DNA of 25,087 nucleotides from an uncultured Bacilli bacterium (GCA_934202505.1 CAKPXW010000014.1:1-25087); one strand, 5' to 3'. Shown: positions 15,801 through 24,381, numbered from the stretch's first letter. Program-made: numbers and translations. The notes: generated by a model not told the origin, from the sequence alone.

Positions 15801-16895
15801 CAAATTTGGGTTGAAAACTTAGCTTGTGGCCAAGTTAGCAACATTAATTTAACAAATGATAATGGTAATTTAGGACTTGCATGGACTGCAGGTGCTAATG
15901 CATCAAGTTATGAAGTTACTGTAACTAATTTAAATGGAGATAAACTAGTTGATGCTCAAACAACTACTGAAACTACATTTGATTTAGATGATACATTAAC
16001 TGGTGTATTAAATATTACAGTTGTATCAAAAGCTGATGAAGCTTTAGATGCTTCAGTTACAATTCAAGTTGTTGCTGATAACACTTTAGGTGCTGGAGAT
16101 ACTGCAATTATTAATAATGATGCAATGGTTACATATCCTGCAGGTACAAAAATTTATGATGCTGATGCTAAAACTTGGGCTGCTGGTGTTTGGGCTAACT
16201 ATATGATCGTTGATGGCGATGGTAAAATTGCTTACTTAGTATGGAATGTTGGTGTTGGCTATGGAACTCCTGAAGCTGGTACATTCTATTGCAACGAAAA
16301 ATATGCTACAACTAACCCTTGTGTTGATGGTTCATCATTAGTAGTTCCTGAAGGATTTACTGGATTCAAATTTGGTTATGGAGAACATTTAGATGCTGTT
16401 ATTAGTGCTTTAACTCATGGTACAATGACTCATACTGAACTTGACAAAAATGGTTCTTCAGCTACAGCTAAGAATTTCAATAGTAAAGATAATAGTTTCA
16501 TTAGACAAGAAGTTACTGTTACAGTAAAAGATGGTTACCTTGTAATTAATTGTGGTACTGTTGCTCAAATAGGTACTTCATTTACATTAACTGGTGCTCA
16601 AGAAGTTACTGGAACATGGAATGTTGTTACTGGTTGCTATGAAGGCTCTTTCCATTTAAATCAATGGAATAAAGCAATCTTTACTTATACAGATGCAGAA
16701 GGTACAGCTACAACTTTAACTAAAGATAATACTACATTAAAAGGATATATTATTTCAGAAGCTGCTGCTGACTGGACTAAAAATCTTTATGTAGTTGAAG
16801 GTGGTTGGATGTGTTCAATTAAAGGTACTGATGGTGCTGGAACTGATTATACATTCTCATATGATCCTGCAACTGCTACATTAACTATCGGTTAA
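12831..16895 (+). CDS. Large multi-domain surface lipoprotein of unknown function
   Basis: A 1354-residue predicted lipoprotein. A signal peptide with lipobox VITSC ends at Cys23. A Ser/Glu/Pro linker (about 24-112) with VKPSESES repeats follows. Then come module A copy 1 (113-310), two OB-fold-like segments (343-440 and 444-537), an InlB B-repeat-like segment (533-612, with GYIFVKW), module A copy 2 (610-800), copy 3 (811-1003), a fibronectin III-like domain (1005-1084), copy 4 (1085-1200) and a C-terminal beta-rich domain to 1354. Module A shows VDxDGKIxYxxY, then G(Y/F)GxPSG, then VPEGGFxxTG. I do not recognise it as a named family. The ATG at 12831 has GAAAGGAT eight bases upstream; an in-frame GTG at 12771 overlaps the promoter and is rejected. 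The gene is a monocistron between rpoC and rpsL. A glycan-binding role is a guess from the modular layout and cre-like site. Confidence 0.85.
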   Translation: MNSKKLLQSLLLSLGVAAVITSCGKNKDSESTQPSSPTQSETVKPSEEPSVKPSESESVKPSESESVKPSESVTPSESESVKPSESESTTPSESESPSESESPSVTPEPQQEFTSYSVDFNYNDKKTTVWTDFEIDGTIGAMPVGKSGQDALLEDRRSIDSTVFGDHTYGYYTFAIDAEGYIVYASYGLGQGWGSPCDGYYHNQATKNRNDTDYFILHDEYADWPNTTSDGQKAWLLYDFVIPQGGFVITAWHNDETFVSLWKQLFGANQTPVLNNIQNASNNSYLENTVKPRSLDKYYVKLDNDRNLKVAERTDKQIKDADGAQEEETTAIHVTDFGEPVPTYDSLKTALEAYAAGTAADSYKIKGVVSYVYEDKSLVLSDNEGNDILIYNADKSLLLDSDNNRLYSVGDTVVVSGSLTTFKGLIEMNATAVSKVEKYGKLDAAEVNVVTAETVDFISVANQSKVVKVVGAVVKSIDASGSSIITLGETDITLFKATFPETVQVGDTIDVTAVISVFNNAQLRVASSEDIVRYYNVTIDDDGDETTDPIVKGYSKGDTATLKASPKEGYIFVKWVKVTADGEVDYSTDSTTTFEVGEEDATFKAITQFAPWNSLAPEMGNSAILTPKVNNADAGGDAYAVWTSADTVIHKDGAWKTGALNAEWRGIIVVDKDGKIAYMVYCPANGFGGPSGTGYYAHPDYTVTYDEGTNTFSTNNPAINLLEGYGKWTQEDPSASNKFEIVIPEGGFAITTHGTGEFDIIEALTGVRLTAWDNKYNARDVIDARVRVYYDAANNQIRTYVPSVKDGNKLVSLNVKGYGSPSGIGLFTDDERNTLVSGVEGRHTFDNDNGWRFAVAVDADGKVVYASYGLTAGYGGPSDNFYSNDPEIKSATHEDAGTIVGIFKIGDNYANYGETQGDYKDRDFNDFKALVPEGGFVLTGWNNDANMSAIMAAIFGADKLDVTNADNFNTIEKGSVNNIRVHYEEINGVPQIWVENLACGQVSNINLTNDNGNLGLAWTAGANASSYEVTVTNLNGDKLVDAQTTTETTFDLDDTLTGVLNITVVSKADEALDASVTIQVVADNTLGAGDTAIINNDAMVTYPAGTKIYDADAKTWAAGVWANYMIVDGDGKIAYLVWNVGVGYGTPEAGTFYCNEKYATTNPCVDGSSLVVPEGFTGFKFGYGEHLDAVISALTHGTMTHTELDKNGSSATAKNFNSKDNSFIRQEVTVTVKDGYLVINCGTVAQIGTSFTLTGAQEVTGTWNVVTGCYEGSFHLNQWNKAIFTYTDAEGTATTLTKDNTTLKGYIISEAAADWTKNLYVVEGGWMCSIKGTDGAGTDYTFSYDPATATLTIG
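12981..13136 (+). repeat. Tandem 24-base repeats coding the Ser/Glu linker
   Basis: Near-identical 24-base units (gtaaagccatctgaatcaga plus atca) repeat head to tail, some shortened to 18 bases, and encode VKPSESES or VTPSESES at residues 51-102. All units keep the reading frame. They probably form a flexible, negatively charged spacer between the lipid anchor and the folded domains, and are prone to change in copy number. Confidence 0.85.
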
Positions 16896-16910
16896 TTAAA
16901 TAATTAATTT

Positions 16911-16943
16911 AGGTGCTAACAAAATTAGCACCTTTATTTTTTT
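16911..16943 (+). terminator. Rho-independent terminator after the lipoprotein gene
   Basis: AGGTGCTAA (16911-16919) pairs perfectly with TTAGCACCT (16925-16933) around a CAAAA loop, followed by TTATTTTTTT. It completes the isolated single-gene unit. Confidence 0.9.
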
Positions 16944-17009
16944 ATAAATATCTTAAATTTTTAAAAAAACAAAAAAAATCATATATGAAAAGATAATTAA
17001 TAAAAACTA

Positions 17010-17039
17010 TTGACATTACCTAATTAAATATTGTAAAAT
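17010..17039 (+). promoter_or_regulatory. Promoter of rpsL-rpsG-fusA
   Basis: A consensus TTGACA (17010-17015), an 18-base spacer and TAAAAT (17034-17039), about 95 bases before rpsL. It gives the str-type operon a promoter independent of rpoBC. Confidence 0.8.
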
Positions 17040-17056
17040 ATCTAGGCATTAAATAG

Positions 17057-17102
17057 GTTTCCAAATGGAAACTATATTTTATGAGGCAGGTGGGAACACC
17101 TG
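17057..17102 (+). promoter_or_regulatory. rpsL 5' leader with two hairpins
   Basis: GTTTCC (17057-17062) pairs with GGAAAC (17067-17072), followed by a T-rich stretch. CAGGTG (17087-17092) pairs with CACCTG (17097-17102) around a GGAA tetraloop. Both lie between the promoter and the rpsL ribosome-binding site. The second, GC-richer hairpin could be a protein-binding site controlling the operon; this is inference from position. Confidence 0.45.
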
Positions 17103-17132
17103 GTATTGTGTGAATGAAAGGAGAGCATTAAT

Positions 17133-17552
17133 ATGCCAACAATTAATCAACTTGTTAAACAAGGTAGACAAAAAGGCGTCGTTAAATCAAAAGCACCAGC
17201 TTTAGGTAAAAGTAAGAACCTTTTATTAAAAAAGGAAATTAAAGTTAATTCACCTCAAAAGAAAGGTGTTTGTACTCGTGTAAGTATTATGAACCCTAAA
17301 AAACCAAACTCAGCTAATAGAAAATATGCCCGTGTAAGATTATCTAATGGATATGAAGTTACAGCATACATTGGTGGAGAAGGACATAACTTACAAGAAC
17401 ACTCAGTTGTAATGATTCGTGGAGGCCGTGTAAAGGATCTTCCAGGTGTACGTTACCACATCATCAGAGGTACAAGAGATTGTGCCGGAGTTAAAGATAG
17501 AAAGCAAGGCCGTTCCTTATATGGAGCTAAAAAGCCAAAAGCTACTAAATAG
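17133..17552 (+). CDS. rpsL: 30S ribosomal protein S12
   Basis: A 139-residue S12, part of the decoding centre. MPTINQLVKQGRQKG opens the protein, and the conserved decoding loops are present: PKKPNSANRKYARVRL with the lysine that streptomycin-resistance mutations usually change, and GGRVKDLPGVRYHIIRG with the second such lysine. Both are wild type, so no S12-based streptomycin resistance is predicted. A small deviation is GGEGHNLQEH, where a proline is usual at the first position. GAAAGGAGA precedes the ATG. It heads rpsL-rpsG-fusA, with rpsG 20 bases on. Confidence 0.97.
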   Translation: MPTINQLVKQGRQKGVVKSKAPALGKSKNLLLKKEIKVNSPQKKGVCTRVSIMNPKKPNSANRKYARVRLSNGYEVTAYIGGEGHNLQEHSVVMIRGGRVKDLPGVRYHIIRGTRDCAGVKDRKQGRSLYGAKKPKATK

Positions 17553-17572
17553 GAAAGGAAGGAATCTAGTAT

Positions 17573-18043
17573 ATGCCACGTAGAGGAAATATTGCAAAAA
17601 GAGATGTATTACCAGATCCAGTATACAATTCAAAACTAGTTACAAAATTAATCAATGCTATTATGCTTGATGGGAAAAAAGGAACTGCTCAAACAATTCT
17701 TTATGATGCATTCAAAAGAGTTGAAAAGAAAACAGGTGAAGATGCACTAGAAGTTTTCGGAAAAGCACTTTCAAATATTACTCCAGTTGTTGAATTAAAA
17801 GTAAGACGTATTGGTGGACAAAACTATCAAGTTCCAGTTGAAGTTTCTGATTCACGTAAAATCACTTTAGGTTTAAGATGGTTAGTTAGCTATTCAAGAA
17901 ACCGTGGTGAAAAGACAATGGAAGAAAGATTAGCAGCTGAAATTATCGATGCAGCTAATGGTACTGGAGCATCAGTTAAGAAGAAAGAAGACACACATAA
18001 GATGGCAGAAGCAAATAAAGCATTTGCTCACTTCCGTTGGTAA
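17573..18043 (+). CDS. rpsG: 30S ribosomal protein S7
   Basis: A 156-residue S7, which starts assembly of the 30S head and lies near the E site. MPRRGNIAKRDVLPDPVYNS, the KVRRIGGQNYQVPVEV loop, RNRGEKTMEERLAAEI and the C-terminal MAEANKAFAHFRW are all standard, and the length is normal. AAGGAAGG precedes the start. fusA begins 23 bases downstream. In enterobacteria S7 represses its operon at the rpsL-rpsG junction; the 20-base junction here is too short for such a site, so any control would act elsewhere. Confidence 0.97.
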   Translation: MPRRGNIAKRDVLPDPVYNSKLVTKLINAIMLDGKKGTAQTILYDAFKRVEKKTGEDALEVFGKALSNITPVVELKVRRIGGQNYQVPVEVSDSRKITLGLRWLVSYSRNRGEKTMEERLAAEIIDAANGTGASVKKKEDTHKMAEANKAFAHFRW

Positions 18044-18066
18044 GCTGTTTGCGGGTGTAAAAAACT

Positions 18067-20145
18067 ATGGGACGTGAATATAGCTTAGAACATACAAGAA
18101 ACATTGGTATTATGGCACACATCGATGCCGGTAAGACTACAACAACAGAACGTATCTTATTCTATACTGGTGTTTCACATAAAATTGGAGAAGTTCATGA
18201 TGGTACTGCAACAATGGACTGGATGGCTCAAGAAAGAGAAAGAGGTATCACTATTGTTTCAGCAGCTACTACTGCACATTGGAAAGGATATCGTTTAAAT
18301 ATTATCGATACTCCAGGGCACGTAGACTTTACAGCAGAAGTTGAAAGATCATTAAGAGTTCTTGATGGTGCAATTACTGTACTTGATGGAAAAAATGGTG
18401 TTGAAGCTCAAACAGAAACAGTTTGGAGACAAGGTAGCAAATACAATGTTCCACGAATTGTTTTTGCAAATAAACTAGATGCAATTGGTGCTGATTTTGA
18501 TATGTGTATTGCTACATTACATAGCAAACTTGAAGCTAATGCTTGTGCAGTACAATATCCTATCGGAAGAGAAAATTTCTTCAAGTCAATTATTGATATC
18601 ATTGAAATGAAAACTTATACTTACAATGATGATAAAGGACTTGATATTAGCATTCTTGATGGAGTACCTGAAGACTACAAAGATAAAGTACATGAATTAA
18701 GAAGTACATTATTTGAAGCAATTTCTGCTTTTGATGATGAATTTTGTGAAAAATATTTTGAAGATCCAGAAGGAAATAACTTTACAGTAGAAGAAATTAA
18801 AAGAGCTATCCGTAAAGGTGTATTAACTGGTGAATTCTTCCCAGTATTCTGTGGTGCTTCTTATAAAAATAAAGGTATTCAATTATTACTAGATGGTGTT
18901 ATTGATTATCTTCCATCACCTTTAGATATTGATCATGCTAAAGGTACATTAAATGGTGAAGATGTTATTTCTGAAACAAGTGATGAAGCTCCTTTTGCTG
19001 CATTAGCATTTAAAGTAGCGACAGACCCATATGTAGGAAAATTAACATACTTTAGAGTTTATTCTGGTCATATAACTTCTGGTTCATATGTATTAAATAC
19101 TACAAAAGGTAAAAAAGAAAGATTATCTCGTATTTTATTAATGCATGCTAACTCTAGAAGAGAAATTAATGAAGTTTATAGCGGTGATATTGCTGCAGCT
19201 GTTGGACTTAAAGATACAACAACAGGAGATACTCTTGCAACAGAAGAATATCCAGTTGTTCTTGAATCATTATCTTTCCCAGAACCAGTTATTTCTCAAG
19301 CTATTGAACCAAAGTCTAAAAATGATCAAGATAAATTACAAATTGCTTTAGCAAAACTTGCTGAAGAAGACCCAACATTTAAAGCTCAAGCAAATAAAGA
19401 AACTGGACAAACAGTTATTTCTGGTATGGGTGAATTACACCTTGATATTATTGTTGATCGTTTAAAAAGAGAATTCCACGTTGAATGTAATGTAGGTAAT
19501 CCTCAAGTTGCTTATCGTGAAACAATTAGAAAAGCTGCTGAATGTGAAGGTAAGTTTATTCGTCAATCAGGTGGTAAAGGTCAATATGGTCACGTATGGA
19601 TTAAATTTGAACCAAACCCTGGAAAAGGCTTTGAATTCGTTGATGCAGTAGTTGGTGGAACAGTTCCACGTGAATATATTAAACCTACTAAAGATGGTTT
19701 AATTGATGCTTTAAATGGCGGTTTAATTGCTAACTATCCAGTAATTGATATTAAAGCAACTTTATTTGATGGTTCATCTCACGATGTAGACTCTTCAGAA
19801 GCTGCATATAAGATTGCTGCTTCACTTGCATTAAAAGAAGCTGCAAAGAAATGTAATCCAGTATTACTAGAACCTATCATGGAAGTTGAAGTAACAGTAC
19901 CAATGGAATACATGGGTGATGTTATGGGTAATATCTCTGCAAAAAGAGGTAAAATTGACGGCATGGAAGCAAAAGGAAATGCTCAAATTATTAAAGCATA
20001 TGTACCTCTAGCAGAAATGTTTGGTTATGCAACAACATTACGTTCAATTACACAAGGACGTGGTGCATTCACAATGCAATTTGCTCGTTATGATGAAGCA
20101 CCTGCTTTCGTAACTGAAAAAATTCTAAAGAACAACGCAAATTAA
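18067..20145 (+). CDS. fusA: Elongation factor G
   Basis: A 692-residue EF-G, the GTPase that drives tRNA-mRNA translocation and, with RRF, ribosome recycling. GTP-binding motifs are AHIDAGKTT (about residues 17-25), DTPGH (81-85) and NKLD (135-138, Leu where Met is common). Switch I GITIVSAATT and the domain IV loop GGKGQYGHVWIKFEP are present. The length fits canonical EF-G rather than the tetracycline-resistance paralogues. The ribosome-binding site is weak (GGGTG at 18053-18057), unusual for a highly expressed gene and suggesting coupling to rpsG translation. Its G' domain contacts L12, whose factor-binding face is altered in this genome. Confidence 0.97.
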   Translation: MGREYSLEHTRNIGIMAHIDAGKTTTTERILFYTGVSHKIGEVHDGTATMDWMAQERERGITIVSAATTAHWKGYRLNIIDTPGHVDFTAEVERSLRVLDGAITVLDGKNGVEAQTETVWRQGSKYNVPRIVFANKLDAIGADFDMCIATLHSKLEANACAVQYPIGRENFFKSIIDIIEMKTYTYNDDKGLDISILDGVPEDYKDKVHELRSTLFEAISAFDDEFCEKYFEDPEGNNFTVEEIKRAIRKGVLTGEFFPVFCGASYKNKGIQLLLDGVIDYLPSPLDIDHAKGTLNGEDVISETSDEAPFAALAFKVATDPYVGKLTYFRVYSGHITSGSYVLNTTKGKKERLSRILLMHANSRREINEVYSGDIAAAVGLKDTTTGDTLATEEYPVVLESLSFPEPVISQAIEPKSKNDQDKLQIALAKLAEEDPTFKAQANKETGQTVISGMGELHLDIIVDRLKREFHVECNVGNPQVAYRETIRKAAECEGKFIRQSGGKGQYGHVWIKFEPNPGKGFEFVDAVVGGTVPREYIKPTKDGLIDALNGGLIANYPVIDIKATLFDGSSHDVDSSEAAYKIAASLALKEAAKKCNPVLLEPIMEVEVTVPMEYMGDVMGNISAKRGKIDGMEAKGNAQIIKAYVPLAEMFGYATTLRSITQGRGAFTMQFARYDEAPAFVTEKILKNNAN

Positions 20146-20177
20146 TTGCAAAATAGATATTAAAGTCAATAAAAATA

Positions 20178-20206
20178 TTGATTTTAAATATAAAAAATTA
20201 TAAAAT
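20178..20206 (+). promoter_or_regulatory. Candidate promoter of tuf
   Basis: TTGATT (20178-20183), a 17-base spacer and TAAAAT (20201-20206) in the 93-base gap between fusA and tuf. No terminator precedes it, so it would add to read-through from the rpsL promoter. The region is very AT-rich, so a chance match is possible. Confidence 0.55.
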
Positions 20207-20238
20207 AATAATGTATTAAAAAACGGAGGAAATTTTAA

Positions 20239-21426
20239 ATGGCAAAAGCAAAATTTGATAGAAGTAAGCCACATGTTAATATTGGTACAATCGGCCACGT
20301 TGACCATGGAAAAACAACACTTACTGCAGCTATCACAAAAGTATTAGCAGAACAAGGCGGAGCTACATTCACTAAATATGATGAAATCGATAAAGCTCCA
20401 GAAGAAAAAGCAAGAGGTATAACGATTAATACAGCTCACGTTGAATACCAAACTGCAAATAGACACTATGCTCACGTTGACTGTCCAGGGCACGCTGACT
20501 ATGTAAAGAACATGATTACTGGTGCAGCTCAAATGGATGGAGCTATCTTAGTTGTTGCAGCTACAGATGGACCAATGCCACAAACTCGTGAACATATCTT
20601 ACTTTCTCGTCAAGTTGGTGTTCCTTACATTATCGTATTCTTAAATAAATGTGATTCACCAGATGTTGATGAAGACTTACTTGAATTAGATGAAATGGAA
20701 ATTCGTGATATGTTAAATGAATACGGATTCCCTGGAGATACTACTCCAATCATCCGTGGTTCAGCTTTAAAAGCTCTTGAAGGCGATCCAGAAGCTGAAG
20801 CAGCTATTAGAAAATTAATGGATACAGTTGATACATACATCCCAACTCCTCAACGTGATGTTGATAAGCCATTCTTAATGCCTATTGAAGACGTTATGAC
20901 AATTTCTGGTCGTGGAACAGTTGTTACTGGCCGTGTTGAACGTGGTGAAATCAAATTAAACGATCCAGTTGATATCGTTGGTATTAGAGAAACTCAAAAA
21001 TCAGTTGTTACTGGTCTTGAAATGTTTAGAAAATTACTAGACTTAGCTCAAGCTGGTGATAACGTTGGTGCTTTACTACGTGGTATTAACAGAGACCAAG
21101 TTGTTCGTGGACAAGTATTAGCTAAACCAGGTTCAGTTCATCCTCATCACAAATTCGTTGCTACTTGCTACATCTTAACTAAAGAAGAAGGCGGACGTCA
21201 TAAACCATTCGTTTCAAGTTATCGTCCTCAATTCTACTTCAGAACTACAGATGTTACAGGTGTTATCGAATTACCAGATGATGTAAAGATGGTTATGCCT
21301 GGTGACAATGTTACTTTCACTGTAGAATTAATTCACCCAGTTGCAATTGAAAACGGAACTAAGTTCTCAATTCGTGAAGGTGGACATACTATCGGTGCTG
21401 GTAGCGTTACTGAAATTATTGAGTAA
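20239..21426 (+). CDS. tuf: Elongation factor Tu
   Basis: A 395-residue EF-Tu, which brings aminoacyl-tRNA to the ribosome as a GTP complex. Motifs are GHVDHGKT (19-26), DCPGH (81-85) and NKCD (136-139). The switch I end (RGITINTAHVEY), PMPQTREHILL and ISGRGTVVTGRVERG are standard. One deviation is near the C-terminus, where REGGRT is usual: residue 383 is His in place of the Arg equivalent to E. coli R381. CGGAGG supports the start. A terminator follows, so the S10 ribosomal operon that often comes after tuf is not linked here. Confidence 0.97.
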   Translation: MAKAKFDRSKPHVNIGTIGHVDHGKTTLTAAITKVLAEQGGATFTKYDEIDKAPEEKARGITINTAHVEYQTANRHYAHVDCPGHADYVKNMITGAAQMDGAILVVAATDGPMPQTREHILLSRQVGVPYIIVFLNKCDSPDVDEDLLELDEMEIRDMLNEYGFPGDTTPIIRGSALKALEGDPEAEAAIRKLMDTVDTYIPTPQRDVDKPFLMPIEDVMTISGRGTVVTGRVERGEIKLNDPVDIVGIRETQKSVVTGLEMFRKLLDLAQAGDNVGALLRGINRDQVVRGQVLAKPGSVHPHHKFVATCYILTKEEGGRHKPFVSSYRPQFYFRTTDVTGVIELPDDVKMVMPGDNVTFTVELIHPVAIENGTKFSIREGGHTIGAGSVTEIIE

Positions 21427-21443
21427 TAATATAATTAAGTTTG

Positions 21444-21474
21444 AAAAGGAAGATTATTCTTCCTTTTTATTTTT
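21444..21474 (+). terminator. Rho-independent terminator after tuf
   Basis: AAAAGGAAGA (21444-21453) pairs with TCTTCCTTTT (21458-21467) around a TTAT loop, continuing into TATTTTT. It ends the str operon. Confidence 0.88.
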
Positions 21475-21503
21475 GAAAAAAATTAATAAATCATTTGAAT
21501 TTA

Positions 21504-21512
21504 TGATATACT
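21504..21512 (+). promoter_or_regulatory. Extended -10 promoter of uvrA
   Basis: TG at 21504-21505, one base, then TATACT (21507-21512): an extended -10 element without a recognisable -35 box at the right distance, 24 bases before the uvrA start. Confidence 0.6.
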
Positions 21513-21535
21513 ATTAAAGCATTGGTGGTGATAAA

Positions 21536-24364
21536 ATGAATGATAAAATTATTATTAAAGGGGCAACTGAAAATAATTTAAAAAACATTAATTTGGAACT
21601 TCCTAGAAATTCACTTATCGTTATGACAGGACTTTCTGGCTCTGGAAAAACCTCTTTAGCATTCGATACTATATACGCTGAAGGACAACGTAGGTATGTT
21701 GAATCCTTGTCTCCTTATGCGAGACAATTTTTAGGTGGAATAAAAAAGCCTGCTGTAGAATCAATTGAAGGATTATCACCTTCGATTTCAATTGATCAAA
21801 AAACAACTTCTCATAATCCAAGATCTACTGTTGGAACAGTAACTGAAATATATGATTATTTTCGTTTATTATATGCAAGAATTGGAACGCCATATTGTCC
21901 AAAACATCATATTCCAATTATTGGCCTTACTATTGGAGAAATTAAAAATAAAATCTATGAATTTGAAAAAGGAAGTAAATTAGTTATTACAGCTCCTATT
22001 GTAGAAAATAAAAAAGGAAGCCAAAAAGATTTATTTAATAAATTATTAAAAAGTGGCTTTATCCGTGTAATAGTTGATAAAGAAATGTGTGTAATTGAAG
22101 ACTTTGTTGAACAAGGCTTATCGATGGATAAAAAACATAATGTTGATTTAGTTATAGATAGATTAGTATTAAATGATGAAAATAGCGACAGAATTGTTGA
22201 GGCATTAGAACTTGCCAATAAATATTCCCAAGGTGTTATTGATGTTTATGTCAATAATGTTATGTATAACTTTTCAACTAATTATGCATGTAAAGAATGT
22301 GGATTTACTATAGGTAAATTATCACCTCGTCTTTTCTCTTTTAATGCTCCTTTAGGCGCTTGCGAAGAATGTAAAGGCTTAAGTGTTAAGATGGAAGTTG
22401 ATATCGATATTCTTGTGCCAAATGATGAATTATCAATTAATCAAGGAGCTATTGTATATTATAAAAATATAATTGGCAGTGAAAATCTTGAATGGCAAGA
22501 ATTTGAACTATTATGTAAATATTATAAAATAGATATGAATAAGCCATTTAAAGATTTATCTAAAGAAGAAAAACATATTGCCTTATATGGTTCAAATAAA
22601 CCAATATCTTATTCTTTAGTTTCAAGAAGCGGTAATACAAATAATCGTTTTGGAATTATTGAAGGGCCGAAAACTCATATTGAAAGAATGTATATGGAAA
22701 CTTCTTCTCAAATGATGAGAGATTGGTATTATACATATATGATGGAAACTGTTTGTACAAAATGCCATGGAAAAAGACTAAATGAAAAAGCTCTATCAGT
22801 ATTAATTGATTCTAAAAATATTGCTGATCTTTGTGAAATGCAAATTAGCGAATTGTATGACTTTTTATGTAATATAAATCTTACAGATAAACAAAAAGAA
22901 ATTGCTAAGTTATTGCTTGAAGAAATAAAAAATAGATTGCAATTTTTAATAAATGTTGGACTTGATTATTTAACATTAGCTAGAATGGCTTCTACTTTAT
23001 CAGGTGGATAAGCTCAAAGAATTAGACTTGCTACTCAAATTGGAAGTAAACTTACAGGAGTTTTATATGTATTAGATGAACCATCAATTGGTTTACATCA
23101 AAAAGATAATGATCAATTGATCGCAACAATGAAAAAAATGCGTGATTTAGGTAATACTTTAATTGTTGTAGAACATGATGAAGATACAATGAGAGCTGCT
23201 GATTATATTGTAGATATAGGACCTGGAGCTGGTATTCATGGGGGAAATGTAGTTGCTGCTGGAACATATGATGAAATTATTAATAATACAAATTCCTTAA
23301 CGGCAAATTATTTAAGTGGAAGAATGAAGATTGATATTCCAAATAAAAGACGCCAAAGGAATGGCAAATTTATAAAAGTTATCGGTGCTTGCGAAAATAA
23401 TTTAAAGAATATTGATGTTGATATTCCACTTGGTACTTTTACAGTTGTGACAGGAGTATCTGGATCAGGAAAATCAACATTAGTAAATGATACAATTTAT
23501 AAAGGATTATATAAGAAACTTTATAAAAAGCAATTAAAGCCAGGAAAATGTAAAGAAATAATTGGTAGTGAAAATATTGATAAAATGGTTAATGTTACCC
23601 AAGAACCAATTGGAAGAACTCCTCGTTCAAATCCTGCAACATACACAGGAGTATTTGATTTAATAAGAGATGTCTTTGCACAAACAATAACTGCTAAAGA
23701 AAAAGGCTATACAAAATCAAGATTTTCTTTTAATGTTCGTGGAGGTCGTTGTGAAAGATGTGAAGGTGCTGGTGTAATAAGAGTACCTATGAACTTTTTA
23801 CCAGATGTCTATGTTCCTTGTGAACTTTGCAATGGAAAAAGATATAATGAAGAAACATTAAATGTTAAATATAAAGAAAAAAGCATATATGATGTTCTAG
23901 AAATGCCTATTGAACAAGCTTATGACTTTTTCACTAATAATAGTAAAATTAAAGAAAAACTAAAAGTCCTTTTAGATGTAGGACTTGGTTATATTAAACT
24001 TGGTCAAAATGCTCTAACTTTATCAGGAGGAGAAGCTCAAAGAATAAAACTTGCTTTTGAATTGTGTAAAAAAGCTACGGGAAAAACATTATTTATATTA
24101 GATGAACCTACAACAGGTTTACATACTGATGATGTAAAAAGACTAATAAGCGTAATAAATAGAATTGTAGACAATGGTGATACAGTTTTGATGATTGAAC
24201 ACAATTTAGATATGATAAAGGTAGCTGATTACATTATAGATCTTGGACCCGATGGTGGCTATCGAGGAGGAAATGTAGTAACTACAGGCACTCCAGAAGA
24301 AGTATCTAAATGCAAAAAAAGTTATACAGGAATATATTTAAAAAAGTTATTTGATAAGAAATAG
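21536..24364 (+). pseudogene. uvrA: UvrA, excinuclease ABC subunit A, interrupted by an in-frame TAA
   Basis: UvrA is the damage-sensing ATPase of nucleotide excision repair. The frame encodes 942 residues, the normal length, apart from one TAA at 23009-23011 (codon 492). Before it are Walker A GLSGSGKTS (Lys38), the first zinc module (C252, C255, C276, C279) and LSGG. After it, without frame change, come AQRIRLATQ, Walker B (YVLDEPSIGLH), the second Walker A (Lys646), the C-terminal zinc finger (C739, C742, C762, C765) and an intact second LSGGEAQR. The stop replaces the expected GAA glutamate of the first ABC signature, so one G-to-T change explains it. No other decay is visible. A conventional call would give a 491-residue protein (21536-23011) and a second one starting at or near 23117. 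A sequencing error or recent mutation is likelier than an old pseudogene. Confidence 0.9.
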
Positions 24365-24381
24365 GAAACTATTTCTTTTTC
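24356..24381 (+). terminator. Terminator overlapping the uvrA stop codon
   Basis: AAGAAATAG (24356-24364, including the TAG stop) pairs with CTATTTCTT (24369-24377) around a GAAA tetraloop, followed by TTT. The final uvrA codons thus form the 5' arm of the hairpin. Confidence 0.75.

Noticed and set aside
12655..16950. Lipoprotein gene as a mobile insertion
   Set aside because: No transposase, terminal inverted repeats, target duplication or integrase is visible, and its codon use looks like that of its neighbours.
23052..23267. Minus-strand frame after the uvrA stop
   Set aside because: It is antisense to the intact C-terminal UvrA frame, low in complexity, and has no start signal.
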